Positions 45,103 through 54,077 of a stretch of 64,000 nt of DNA are shown piece by piece. Within the stretch, counting starts at the first letter, position 1. The number at the start of each line of letters is the position of its first letter. The stretch spans positions 62,001 through 126,000 of the forward strand of contig CAWGBJ010000023.1 in the NCBI GenBank assembly GCA_963820795.1, read 5' to 3'. The notes under the pieces were generated by a model. The model did not search any database. It was not told where the DNA came from and saw only the letters and a program-made list of their open reading frames with translations. The position numbers and the translations under genes are program-made. The stretch is from Roseiarcus sp963820795 (GTDB taxonomy: Bacteria; Pseudomonadota; Alphaproteobacteria; Rhizobiales; Beijerinckiaceae).

Positions 45103-45461
45103 TTTTGAATCCCTTCCCCCGAAAGCTACGCGGCTGCTTCGAGGGAGTTGACCCGCCGAGTTGCCCACACAACCTTTGTGATGACGAATCCGTTCAGATA
45201 TGAATGGTTCATACATGAACAGATGCGGATAGGCTAGTAGCAGACTGAATTCGAACCGGTCCTGCTTTCAACGACCAAATTTCTGCCTTTTCGGGCCAGC
45301 GCTCGAGAACCTCGGCATTAGAGCGTGTAAGCGTGGCTGCGGGCCCGGGGCGCCCTAGGCTTGTCGAATGGGCTGGCGCGCGGGGGCTGACGCGGCCGCC
45401 CGCGCCGTTGCCCTCGAGCGGCGGAACTTGCGATCGTGCCGCGGGGCGCGATATTGGCGGC
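45103..45461. promoter_or_regulatory. Divergent region between the LuxR and LysR genes
   Basis: 359 bases between two divergent regulators. LysR regulators normally bind such divergent regions at T-N11-A sites. I cannot pick one out with confidence. Confidence 0.35.
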
Positions 45462-46415
<954 letters not shown>

Positions 46416-46496
46416 TTGTCCGGAGCCGCCATTTATCTCCTGCGCAAGACGGGGTCTAAGACGTCCATCCAAAGTCATCGAGTGGGAAGAAAGCCA

Positions 46497-46943
46497 ATGA
46501 TCGATCTTCGCACCGCTCCATACGCCGTCTTCGGGCTGCGCCTCGTGCTCGGCGCGCTTTTTCTCATCCACGCCAGCGTGAAACTCTTCGTCTTCACCCC
46601 CGCCGGAACCGCGCATTTCTTCGCTTCGCTCGGTCTGCCCCCGGCGCTCGGCTATTTCGTCATCGCATGGGAGATCATCGGCGGGGTCGCGCTCATTCTC
46701 GGCCTGTGGCCGCGCCTCGCCGCGCTCGCCATGGTCCCGGATCTCCTCGGCGCGATCTTTGCGGTGCATGGAGCGGCAGGCTTCTTCTTCACCGATCCGC
46801 ACGGCGGCTGGGAGTATCCCGCGCTCTGGATCGTCGCCCTCGTCGCGGTTGCATTGATCGGCGACGGCGCGTTTGCGCTGGCCCCGACGCCCGTTCCGGG
46901 CGAGACGAACGAACGGGGCCGGAGCGCGCGCCAGGCGGCTTGA
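46497..46943 (+). CDS. DoxX family membrane protein
   Basis: A 148-residue inner-membrane protein with four predicted helices: FGLRLVLGALFLIHASVKLF, LGYFVIAWEIIGGVALILGL, LAALAMVPDLLGAIFAVHGA and ALWIVALVAVALIGDGAFAL. The DoxX family is linked to redox or thiosulfate metabolism in some members. ATG 46497 is preceded by GAAGAAAG. Probably regulated by the adjacent LysR gene. Confidence 0.88.
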   Translation: MIDLRTAPYAVFGLRLVLGALFLIHASVKLFVFTPAGTAHFFASLGLPPALGYFVIAWEIIGGVALILGLWPRLAALAMVPDLLGAIFAVHGAAGFFFTDPHGGWEYPALWIVALVAVALIGDGAFALAPTPVPGETNERGRSARQAA

Positions 46944-47021
46944 GCCGCACGGACGTTGCTTGCATCAGGCGCTCTATCGTGAAGGCAAACTCCCGACCGT
47001 GCGCCAGCGAAAACAAGCGTT

Positions 47022-47150
47022 TAGAGCTGGTTTCGACCAGGTAGAATCGTTTTCCGTCACCCGCGGGCTTGACCCGCGGGTCCATGGATCGCCGGGTCAA
47101 GCCCGGCGACGACGCATATGGATGGGTCAACCTGGTCGGAACCCGCGCTA
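47022..47150. repeat. MITE-like element with terminal inverted repeats (129 bp)
   Basis: Left end TAGAGCTGGTTTCGACCAGG, right end CCTGGTCGGAACCCGCGCTA, same core as at 43993 and 21361. The element occupies most of the 311-base gap between doxX and the next gene (46944-47254). Confidence 0.78.
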
Positions 47151-47254
47151 GAAGCGCCATTTGTTACCGTGTAGCGCCTCAAGGAAGCATCTTTCGGTAT
47201 GGCGCTGAAAAGCTTGACGCCGTCCCGGCTCTTCTGATTGATCTTGGCGCCTAA

Positions 47255-48115
47255 CTAGCGTGGCTCAATCAAGACATATCCGCGGTTCTCGACCGTGTCG
47301 AAGGTGCGCATAGCTTTGACGAGGGTCGAGGCCGGCATCCATACCCAGTCGGCCCTCGCAGGGTTTACGTCGAGAACGAGGAAGGAGTTTGACTGGGCAT
47401 CGTAGGCGCCCAACGGCGAGATGTGCGGGGGGCCTGGTTGGCCCGCAGCCTTCCGTAGGTAATTGACGATCACATAGTCACCGCGGCGCTTCAGGTTGTT
47501 GACAAGGTCGGTCCGAATCTCCTGCTCGTCTTTGCCATCATCGACGACGACAAGCCGCGTGGCGAGGCCGTTGGCCTTCAGCATGTCATCGAGTTGGCGA
47601 AGCTGAAATCCGAAGTCGTGGAGCTGCCTGCCGTTGATGGTGACCGGCTCTCCGAAAATCTGCGCGCGGGTCTTCGGACCTTTGGCAATCACATTGTCCT
47701 GCGTGAAGCGGGGCGTTGTCGGGTCGGCGCCGGGGGGCAGATATTGAAGATCTTCGGGCCGAAACCGACTTCGGTCGCGCGGCAGATCTTCGCTGCGGCC
47801 CCGGACGGCGTTCAACACGATGGCCGCTGACGCCGGACCACAAAACGCGCCGACATATTCGGCCTCGAACTGATTGGCGAGCGCCGGAAAATTGACTCTG
47901 GCGTCCGACCGGCTCAATCGCGCCAGGCCCTCATCCGACGAAAACGAGACGAGTCCCTGAGAGACGGTCGGGGACGCGCTCTCGAGCGCGAAAGCTGTTG
48001 GCAGCGGCGCGAGCGCCAAAAAGAACGCCAGAAAAATTCGTGTCAGCACGGGCGTTGCCCTCCGCTTCGTCGTGGAAAAAAGGCGGTTAATATTAGACGT
48101 GGATTTGATCGTCAC
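47255..48115 (-). CDS. Phytochelatin-synthase-like cysteine peptidase, exported
   Basis: A 286-residue protein with an N-terminal export segment (IFLAFFLALAPLPTAFA). The papain-like triad of the phytochelatin synthase family is intact: Cys in EYVGAFCGPASAAIVLNAVR, His in GPPHISPLGAYDAQS and Asp in FLVLDVNPAR. Bacterial members without the C-terminal domain mainly hydrolyse glutathione to gamma-Glu-Cys rather than making long phytochelatins. The export signal places it in the periplasm. Start chosen at MTIKSTSNINRLF; a shorter start is possible. Confidence 0.88.
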   Translation of the reverse strand: MTIKSTSNINRLFSTTKRRATPVLTRIFLAFFLALAPLPTAFALESASPTVSQGLVSFSSDEGLARLSRSDARVNFPALANQFEAEYVGAFCGPASAAIVLNAVRGRSEDLPRDRSRFRPEDLQYLPPGADPTTPRFTQDNVIAKGPKTRAQIFGEPVTINGRQLHDFGFQLRQLDDMLKANGLATRLVVVDDGKDEQEIRTDLVNNLKRRGDYVIVNYLRKAAGQPGPPHISPLGAYDAQSNSFLVLDVNPARADWVWMPASTLVKAMRTFDTVENRGYVLIEPR

Positions 48116-48245
48116 TCTAAACGGACATGAAGAAGAGGCCGCTTGCGTCCGCAGCGGAACCGGAATAGCGTGTCCCGGTGCCGTGGTGTGGACCCAGTTC
48201 TACAGCAAAATTGCATACAGAGAAGCTTGGTGTCCGATCCGACGC

Positions 48246-48272
48246 AGCCCCGACCAGCGATTGGCCGGGGCT
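48246..48272. terminator. GC-rich hairpin, possible terminator
   Basis: AGCCCCG-ACCAGCGATTGGC-CGGGGCT with inner CCAG/TTGG pairing, followed by TATTCATT on the plus strand. No gene is visible directly before it on that strand, so its role is uncertain. Confidence 0.4.
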
Positions 48273-48393
48273 TATTCATTGGCCCCACAAACGTCGCCCG
48301 CGATCGGGTTCCGACTTGGTCGATCACTGGGCGGGGCGCGCCTGCCACCCCACGTGATATGAAGATCGCTCCATTCGTCGTGGGAGGACCGAC

Positions 48394-49392
48394 ATGAAAA
48401 ACCGCCAGTGGCTGCTCGCGCGCCGTCCGCACGGAGCGATCCAGGACAGCGACTTCAATTTCGTCGAGACGGACGTCCCGGCGCTCGGCGAGGGCGAAGT
48501 CCTGGTGCGCAACCTGATGCTGTCCTGCGACCCGACGCAGCGGGGTTGGATCGCCTTCGACACGTATCTGCCGGCGGTCAAGATCGGCGAGGTCGTCCGC
48601 TCAATCGGCGCAGGTCGGATCGTAGCGTCGAACAATCCCGACTTCTCGGTCGGCGACATCGTGTCCGGTCTCACCGGCTGGCAGGACTATGTCGCGATGA
48701 ACCCGAAGGGCCAACTCAACAAGCTGCCCCCCGGAGCGCCGCTGGAGCTGGCGATGAGCGCGCTCGGCTTGACCGGCATCACGGCCTATTTCGGCCTGAT
48801 CGAGGTCGGCCGTCCGGTCGCAGGCGAAACCGTCGTCGTCTCTGGCGCAGCCGGCGCGACGGGGTCGGTCGTTGGGCAGATCGCCAAGATCAAGGGCTGC
48901 CACGTCATCGGCATCGCGGGCGGGGCGGAGAAATGCCGCTGGCTGACCGATGAGGCCGGCTTCGATGCGGCGATCGACTACAAGTCGGAGGACGTTCAGG
49001 CGCGGCTGAAGGAGCTGTGTCCCAAAGGGATCGACATTTTCTTTGACAATGTCGGCGGCGACATCCTCGACGCGGCGCTGGCGCAGCTCGCGATGCGAGG
49101 GCGGGTTGTGCTTTGCGGCGGGATCGCGAACTATAACGCGACCGAGCCGCCGAAGGGACCGAAGAACTACCTCAACCTGATCGTCCGGCGCGGACGGATG
49201 GAGGGCTTCATCGTGACCGACTACATGCCGCGCGCTGCGGAGGCGATCGGCGCGCTCGCCGGCTGGGTGCAGGCGGGAAAACTCAAGAACAAGGTCGACG
49301 TACAGCAGGGCCTGGAGAACGCGCCGGCGACACTGCGGCGGCTGTTTGAGGGTCGCAACGAGGGCAAGCAGCTTCTGCGCGTCGCGGAGTAA
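48394..49392 (+). CDS. NADP-dependent oxidoreductase (PTGR/CurA-type MDR)
   Basis: A 332-residue zinc-independent medium-chain reductase starting MKNRQWLLARRPHGAIQDSD. MLSCDPTQRGWIAFDTYLP and the NADP loop VVVSGAAGATGSVVGQIAKI are followed by GIDIFFDNVGGDILDAAL and AMRGRVVLCGGIANYN, all diagnostic of enone/prostaglandin-type reductases. The likely role is reduction of activated double bonds of aldehydes or ketones. Confidence 0.92.
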   Translation: MKNRQWLLARRPHGAIQDSDFNFVETDVPALGEGEVLVRNLMLSCDPTQRGWIAFDTYLPAVKIGEVVRSIGAGRIVASNNPDFSVGDIVSGLTGWQDYVAMNPKGQLNKLPPGAPLELAMSALGLTGITAYFGLIEVGRPVAGETVVVSGAAGATGSVVGQIAKIKGCHVIGIAGGAEKCRWLTDEAGFDAAIDYKSEDVQARLKELCPKGIDIFFDNVGGDILDAALAQLAMRGRVVLCGGIANYNATEPPKGPKNYLNLIVRRGRMEGFIVTDYMPRAAEAIGALAGWVQAGKLKNKVDVQQGLENAPATLRRLFEGRNEGKQLLRVAE

Positions 49393-49439
49393 ATCGTACG
49401 CCCTGATGGGGCCGGCGTCGACGACGCTCCAGTCCGAGG

Positions 49440-49590
49440 CCGCTGAAGCCGTCTCGCGCGACTGGATCGGCGTCTTGCGAGGCTTCGTGTCTTCGTATTC
49501 GCAAAATGACGTCGCGGGGACGATGCAGCGGCGATCCTTGTCCACCACGGTTGGCGAATGGAGATGGTTTTTCAGCGGGAGCGTTATCTG
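49440..49590 (-). pseudogene. SRAP (SOS-response-associated peptidase) fragment
   Basis: The minus strand encodes DKDRRCIVPATSFCEYEDT followed by KPRKTP, the well-conserved middle of YedK/HMCES-type SRAP proteins. The N-terminal catalytic Cys-2 and the C-terminal His region are missing; what follows is unrelated. A short relic. Confidence 0.6.
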
Positions 49591-49809
49591 GCCCTTGCTC
49601 TGCTATCTCAGCGTCAGATTATCCCGCAGTTGGTCAGTTGGGATGTTTAGTCAGCGACTCGACGGCTGTCGCTAAATGTTCAGCCCGCTGTAGCCGAACG
49701 GCCGCCGGGTGCCCGATCTTGGCCTCCTGCCCGCATCCTTGGCCGGATGTAGCTCATCGCGCAGGATCATCATGTGACAAAGTTTTGGGTTTAGCGCCCG
49801 GAGATTGTT

Positions 49810-50646
49810 ATGCTTCGCACGGACGATGTCACAGTGGACGGGGTGCGTTCCCCGGTCTTGCAGGGCGGGCCGCTTGACGCGGAGGAGGCTGTGGTTTTCG
49901 TCCACGGCAACCCCGGCTTCTCCGAAGATTGGCGGGGTCTCTCGGAGCGACTGAGCAAGTTTGCACGCACCGTCGCTCCCGACATGCCGGGCTACGGCAA
50001 TGCCGACAAACCCGACACGTTCGACTACACCGTCGATGGATATGCGCGCCACCTCGATGGGTTACTCACCAAACTGAATGTTCGCCGCGTTCACCTCGTA
50101 TTGCATGACTTCGGCGGCGCATGGGGCTTGACATGGGCTGCGGCCCATCCTGCGTCATTGGCCAGCCTCACGCTCATCAACATTGGCGTCATGCCAGGTT
50201 ACCGCTGGCACTTTCTCGCTAGAATTTGGCGCACGCCGGTGCTCGGCGAGATTTTCATGGCAACCACCACGCGCTTCGGCTTCAAGACGCTTTCCAGGAT
50301 CGGCAATCCGCGTGGCCTGCCATCAGACATGATCAATCGAACGTATGACCATTTTGACAGTCGAACACGGCAAGCGGTTCTCCGACTCTATCGTGCGACC
50401 AATGACCTGGGCGCGCTCTCCGAGCGTTGCGGAAATATCCTCAAACCTTTGAACCTGCCCGCCCTCGTGATTTGGGGGCGCGCTGACCCCTATTTGTCGG
50501 CCAGTTATGCTGAGCGGCAGCGAGATTATTTTCCGAAGGCAAAAGTAGTAATGTTGAACGATAGCGGCCATTGGCCTTTTGCGGACAATCCCGAAGCGGT
50601 CGCAGCTGAAGTGGTGCCCTTCATCAAGTCCTGCATGTCGGCATGA
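49810..50646 (+). CDS. Alpha/beta hydrolase with Asp nucleophile (haloalkane dehalogenase/epoxide hydrolase type)
   Basis: A 278-residue hydrolase. VVFVHGNPGFSEDWRGLSER supplies the oxyanion-hole HGNP, the nucleophile elbow is HLVLHDFGGAWGL with Asp rather than Ser, an acid may come from VIWGRADPYLSA, and the catalytic His is in NDSGHWPFADNPE. This combination fits dehalogenases and epoxide hydrolases. The substrate is unknown. It stands between the SRAP relic and the insertion sequences. Confidence 0.85.
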   Translation: MLRTDDVTVDGVRSPVLQGGPLDAEEAVVFVHGNPGFSEDWRGLSERLSKFARTVAPDMPGYGNADKPDTFDYTVDGYARHLDGLLTKLNVRRVHLVLHDFGGAWGLTWAAAHPASLASLTLINIGVMPGYRWHFLARIWRTPVLGEIFMATTTRFGFKTLSRIGNPRGLPSDMINRTYDHFDSRTRQAVLRLYRATNDLGALSERCGNILKPLNLPALVIWGRADPYLSASYAERQRDYFPKAKVVMLNDSGHWPFADNPEAVAAEVVPFIKSCMSA

Positions 50647-50814
50647 GCAGCGTCGCAATCGACCTCCAAATATCTTGCGCGATGCTGCCCGAGTCACCAG
50701 GGTGCGGCGTCGCCCTACGACTGGTCGGGAAATGGATGTAAACTTGCGCGCCTTTGTTCCCCAACCCTGTTTGGGGGTGCTATACCCCAACATGCGGCTT
50801 TCGCGGCTGACAGT

Positions 50815-51112
50815 AGCGCTCATCCCATTCCGGTACCGCTTGACGATCTCGACCGTCACGCGCGCCAGAGTTCGTCCGATGGCGGCCTGAAATTGCGACC
50901 CTCGATAGCCGCCGTCGGCAAAGAGCCTGGTCAGGAACGGAAAGGCGCCGAACAAGGTCGCCATCAGCGCCGCGCCGCCGTCGCGATCCTGGATGTCGGC
51001 GGCGTGGACGATCGCATGCATCAACAGGCCCTGCGTGTCGACGAGGATGTGGCGCTTTCTGCCCATGATCTTCTTGCCGGCGTCGTAACCCGCCGGATCG
51101 ATGCAGGTCCCC
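50815..51112 (-). pseudogene. IS5-type transposase, C-terminal fragment
   Basis: Encodes GTCIDPAGYDAGKKIMGRKR, HILVDTQGLLMHAIVHAADI, QDRDGGAALMATLF and FADGGYRGSQF, the DDE core of IS5-family transposases up to VEIVKR. The normal C-terminal ERTIAWLNR segment is absent. Confidence 0.85.
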
Positions 51113-51451
51113 CTCACATGGGGTGTCTCCAGTCAAGGTCATTCATTTCGTCATTTCACTTCTCCTGGACCTTTGGATCCGAAGCGTGAGCCCGTCTTTC
51201 GCCATGCAGCCCTGATGGCCGCATCACCTCACATCCGGTCGAGCTTTTTGGGCTCGGACCATAATCCCTCATGCTCGAGGGCATCGGGCTCGGGTTGGCG
51301 GGACCATCCTTTTTCACGGCGTGTTTCAGCCCGGGGGTTGATCCGCGGTCGCCGCCCGCCCGGATCCGGCGAAGCCGTCGCGTTCAGCTTCGCTGGAATG
51401 GGGTCAAGTCGTTAAGCCGTTGTTGGAGTGTTGGAGTGATAGAGCCATCGG
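51113..51451 (-). ncRNA. Candidate bridge/seek RNA region of the IS110-type element
   Basis: 339 non-coding bases between the transposase stop and the element end. In the IS1111 subgroup the guide RNA lies downstream of the transposase, and this is the only side long enough to encode one. I did not fold it, so loops and guides are not assigned. Confidence 0.4.
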
Positions 51452-52615
51452 TCAGGCCGCCTTGAACACCGCGCCCTCGGGAACGACGCCTTGGGTGACA
51501 AAGCGCCACAAGGCGACCAGCAGTTTGCGGGCCAGTGCGACGATGGCGATCCGCCGGATTCGTCCCTTTGCGGCGCCGACCCGCGCCTGAAACCAGCGGC
51601 TCAACGCCGAGTCCGGCTGATGCCGCAGCCAGAACCAGGCGAGCTCGATCATCGTCTTGCGCAGGCGGCGGTTGCCCGATTTCGAGATGCCCTGATCCCG
51701 TTCGATACTGCCGCTCTGCCAGGGGCTGGGCGCCAATCCAGCGTAAGCCGCCACCTGGCGTCGGTTGCCGAAGCTGCGAAACAACGATTCCAGCCAGAGG
51801 AGCGAAGCGAACTCAGGGCCGATGCCCTTGAGCTTGAGGAGCAGGGCGCCGGGGGTGTTCGGCTCCTCGGCCTGCGTGCGGATGAGCGCGTCGCGGGCCC
51901 GTTCGACCGCAGCCAGTTGCCTCGTCGCCAGCGCCATCCGATCGAGCTCCCGGCGGATCTCCGCCTTCAACATCGGCGGCAGCTCACGACCGTCGCCGGT
52001 TCGCAACGCCTCCAGCCGTTCAACACGATCGCGCCGAAGCGGATTGTAATCCCGGATGCCCTGGCCGCTGAGCAGGCCCTTGACCCGATTGGTGTGCTGA
52101 ATGCGTTCCTTGAGCAGCGTGCCGCGCTCGCGCGTCAGCCGCCGGCGATCCTCTTCTTCCGGGCTGGGCGCCCGAACCATGGAACAGACCCGCCGCTCGC
52201 CGCGAGCCCACGCCATCAGCGTCCGCAACAGCGTCTCGCCGTCGATCGAATCGGTCTTGGCCCGCCGATGCCGCCGGGCGACGGCGATCGAAGCCGCATC
52301 GACGACGTGGCTCTCGATCCCCTCGGCGAGCAGCAAGCGATAAATCCAAAACCCGTCCAATCCCGCTTCCTGAATGACCACTGTCTTGACCCGAACGCCA
52401 TAGCGCTGCTCGGCCTTCGCCCTCGACCGCGCAAGAAGGTCGAGCAGGCCGGCGCTGTCTCCACCCTCAACCCCATGCTTGGAAAACTTCTCGCTGCCCG
52501 GACTGTTGATCGTCACAACCCATTTCGATTTGCTCAATTCGAGCGAGGCGAACAAAGTGATATCATTTGCGCGGGCGGTGGTCGCGACAGCGGTCGCAGA
52601 GGTGACAGACTGCAT
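51452..52615 (-). CDS. IS110 family transposase
   Basis: A 387-residue RuvC-like DEDD plus serine-containing Transposase_20 recombinase. The N-terminal acidic residues are in LFASLELSKSKWVVTINSPG and VVIQEAGLDGFWIYRLLLAE, with RRAKTDSIDGETLLRTLMAW. The C-terminal domain has LKGIGPEFASLLWLESLFRS and YAGLAPSPWQSGSIERDQGI. Full length and undamaged, so it may be active. It is the youngest mobile event seen in this region because it splits another insertion sequence. Confidence 0.93.
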   Translation of the reverse strand: MQSVTSATAVATTARANDITLFASLELSKSKWVVTINSPGSEKFSKHGVEGGDSAGLLDLLARSRAKAEQRYGVRVKTVVIQEAGLDGFWIYRLLLAEGIESHVVDAASIAVARRHRRAKTDSIDGETLLRTLMAWARGERRVCSMVRAPSPEEEDRRRLTRERGTLLKERIQHTNRVKGLLSGQGIRDYNPLRRDRVERLEALRTGDGRELPPMLKAEIRRELDRMALATRQLAAVERARDALIRTQAEEPNTPGALLLKLKGIGPEFASLLWLESLFRSFGNRRQVAAYAGLAPSPWQSGSIERDQGISKSGNRRLRKTMIELAWFWLRHQPDSALSRWFQARVGAAKGRIRRIAIVALARKLLVALWRFVTQGVVPEGAVFKAA

Positions 52616-52682
52616 CGGTTGCCTCCATGCTGGTGTGGAAGCTCAGCCTACCAAGTCCGGCCGCCGTCCACCCGCATAGGAT

Positions 52683-53061
52683 CTTTTTCCGCGCTCTTGA
52701 CGCTCTGGCTGTCAATGATCGCGGCGGTCGGGCTCGCCTCGCGAGCGGCGGCTTCGCGACACTTCACGTAGAGCGCGTCGTGGATGCGATCGAGCGTGCC
52801 GTCCCAATTCCAGCGATCGAAGTAATCGTAAAGCGTCGAACGCGGCGGCAGGTCCTTCGGGACGGCACGCCATTGGCAGCCAGTGCTGAGGACGTACATC
52901 AGGCCGTTGACGACCTCGCGCTCATCGACATGACGTCGGTTGCCGCCGCGCTTGGCCGGCGGAATGAGCGGCTCGACATGCGCCCATTCCGCGTCGGTCA
53001 AATCGCTCGGATAGCGCAGTCGATTGCGGTCGTAGCGAGTGCGATTTTCGTTGGTCCACAT
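52683..53061 (-). pseudogene. IS5-type transposase, N-terminal fragment
   Basis: Starts MWTNENRTRYDRNRLRYPSD and continues with LTDAEWAHVEPLIPPAKRGG, GCQWRAVPKDLPPRSTLYDY and AAIIDSQSVKSAEK, the first half of an IS5-family transposase up to the DSQSVK motif. The next codons come from the IS110 end, and the frame stops at 52648. Confidence 0.9.
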
Positions 53062-53092
53062 CGGCGATCCCCCCAAGTGATTCGGGCCGCCT

Positions 53093-53601
53093 TCCTTGAA
53101 ATCATAAGCGATTCCAACGATTCGTTAACTTCCCGGACGGGCTCTGAGAGCCATAACTGAGCCTGATCGACCAACTTCGTCATTTCTAAAAGCTCGGAGC
53201 GCCCCACGACAGCTATGTGCACGTGATGATGCGCAAGACCCTTGCCAAGAACCTGCCGAGCGTCCCGATCGCTTTTGCTGGCGAAGATGTAAACGTCCTG
53301 GCTAGAGTAACGCTTGCCCGCGAAATGCCCCACGAGATTTCGGAAGGGGCGCATCTTTGAGATGGCTTCGAGCCATTTGAGCGCCGTCGGAATGTCCTCT
53401 GCCTTCGCGTCCATCCTTTTTACGATTTCGATGAGCGTGTCCGTTAGCCTAGCATCGGGCAAGCTCGGATACAGGCTTTTGGCGCTCTTCGGCAGCATCT
53501 TCGAAATTGCGAAGAGTTCCAGGCCACGGCGCAGGTTCAGGTCGATGAAACAGAAGAACCGCATTCACTTTCGCGCTGTTGCGGTCAGTTGGCAGCGCCA
53601 T
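53093..53601 (-). pseudogene. Hypothetical protein truncated by the IS5-type element
   Basis: The conserved-looking body is FFCFIDLNLRRGLELFAISK, KWLEAISKMRPFRNLVGHFA and LAHHHVHIAVVGRSELLEMT, ending LVDQAQLWLSE before the insertion. The start may be MALPTDRNSAKVN at 53601, one frame away from the body, so a single-base indel near 53560 is also likely. I do not recognise the family. Confidence 0.5.
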
Positions 53602-54077
53602 GCCGTCCGCCTACCTTAGCTTCTTCACAAGCGCCCAAGCTCTGCACGACTTACCCTCGCCGACAGCCCCTCCTCTCCGAGGCTCAGATCAAGGCTCAGA
53701 TCAAGGTTGACAAGCAGCTGATCGGGATGCTGAGCCAGGCACGTTGCCCGTAAACGTTTTGATTGCGTCACTTTCTCACCCCGCCAAGCGACATCAAGTT
53801 GACACGGGCGGAGCCAATGGTGAAGTGCCGAGTGAGCGCTACCGAACCTCATTCCGCTCCCCGCAGCAGCCTCAAAACGGGGCCGGAGCGAGGTCGGGAC
53901 GGTGCGCAGCCGACCCATTAGGAGGCCGCGTGGCCCGCCGTCCGCTAAGCCCACTAGGAGGCCGTGTGGCCGCATCGAGCCCTCGCGCGGGTCCCTTCCC
54001 CACGGTCTCACGACCGGCCCAGACCGACCGATCGTAGCCGGTCTTTGTGCTAAGGTGCGCGTGGCTTGAGGCCCGCC
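53602..54077. other. Intergenic region with short tandem motifs
   Basis: 476 bases without a supportable gene. GGCTCAGATCAA is repeated near 53690-53716, and a 22-base motif, CCCACTAGGAGGCCGTGTGG, occurs twice (about 53907 and 53950). Significance unknown. Confidence 0.4.

Larger units (their letters stand above)
51113..52682 (-). mobile_element. IS110-type insertion sequence inside the IS5 transposase gene
   Basis: Boundaries are set by where the IS5 reading frame stops (SVKSAEK at 52683) and resumes (GTCIDPAGYD at 51112). About 1.57 kb. The transposase occupies 51452-52615, leaving about 67 bases on its 5' side and 339 on its 3' side. IS110 elements have no long terminal inverted repeats and encode a guide (bridge/seek) RNA in the longer non-coding end, here probably 51113-51451. 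Confidence 0.8.
50683..53092 (-). mobile_element. IS5-type element split by a later IS110-type insertion
   Basis: The right part (52683-53092) holds the transposase N-terminus and an end GGTGATTCGGGCCGCC-like. The left part (50683-51112) holds the C-terminal continuation and the imperfect inverted end GCTGCCCGAGTCACCAGGG. Between them lies an IS110-type element. The left part also departs from family sequence after VEIVKR, so it has lost its 3' coding end as well. The outer insertion truncates the gene at 53093. Confidence 0.75.

Noticed and set aside
50323..50814. Extension of the IS5 C-terminal ORF beyond VEIVKR
   Set aside because: The sequence after that point has no transposase features and runs antisense into the alpha/beta hydrolase gene.
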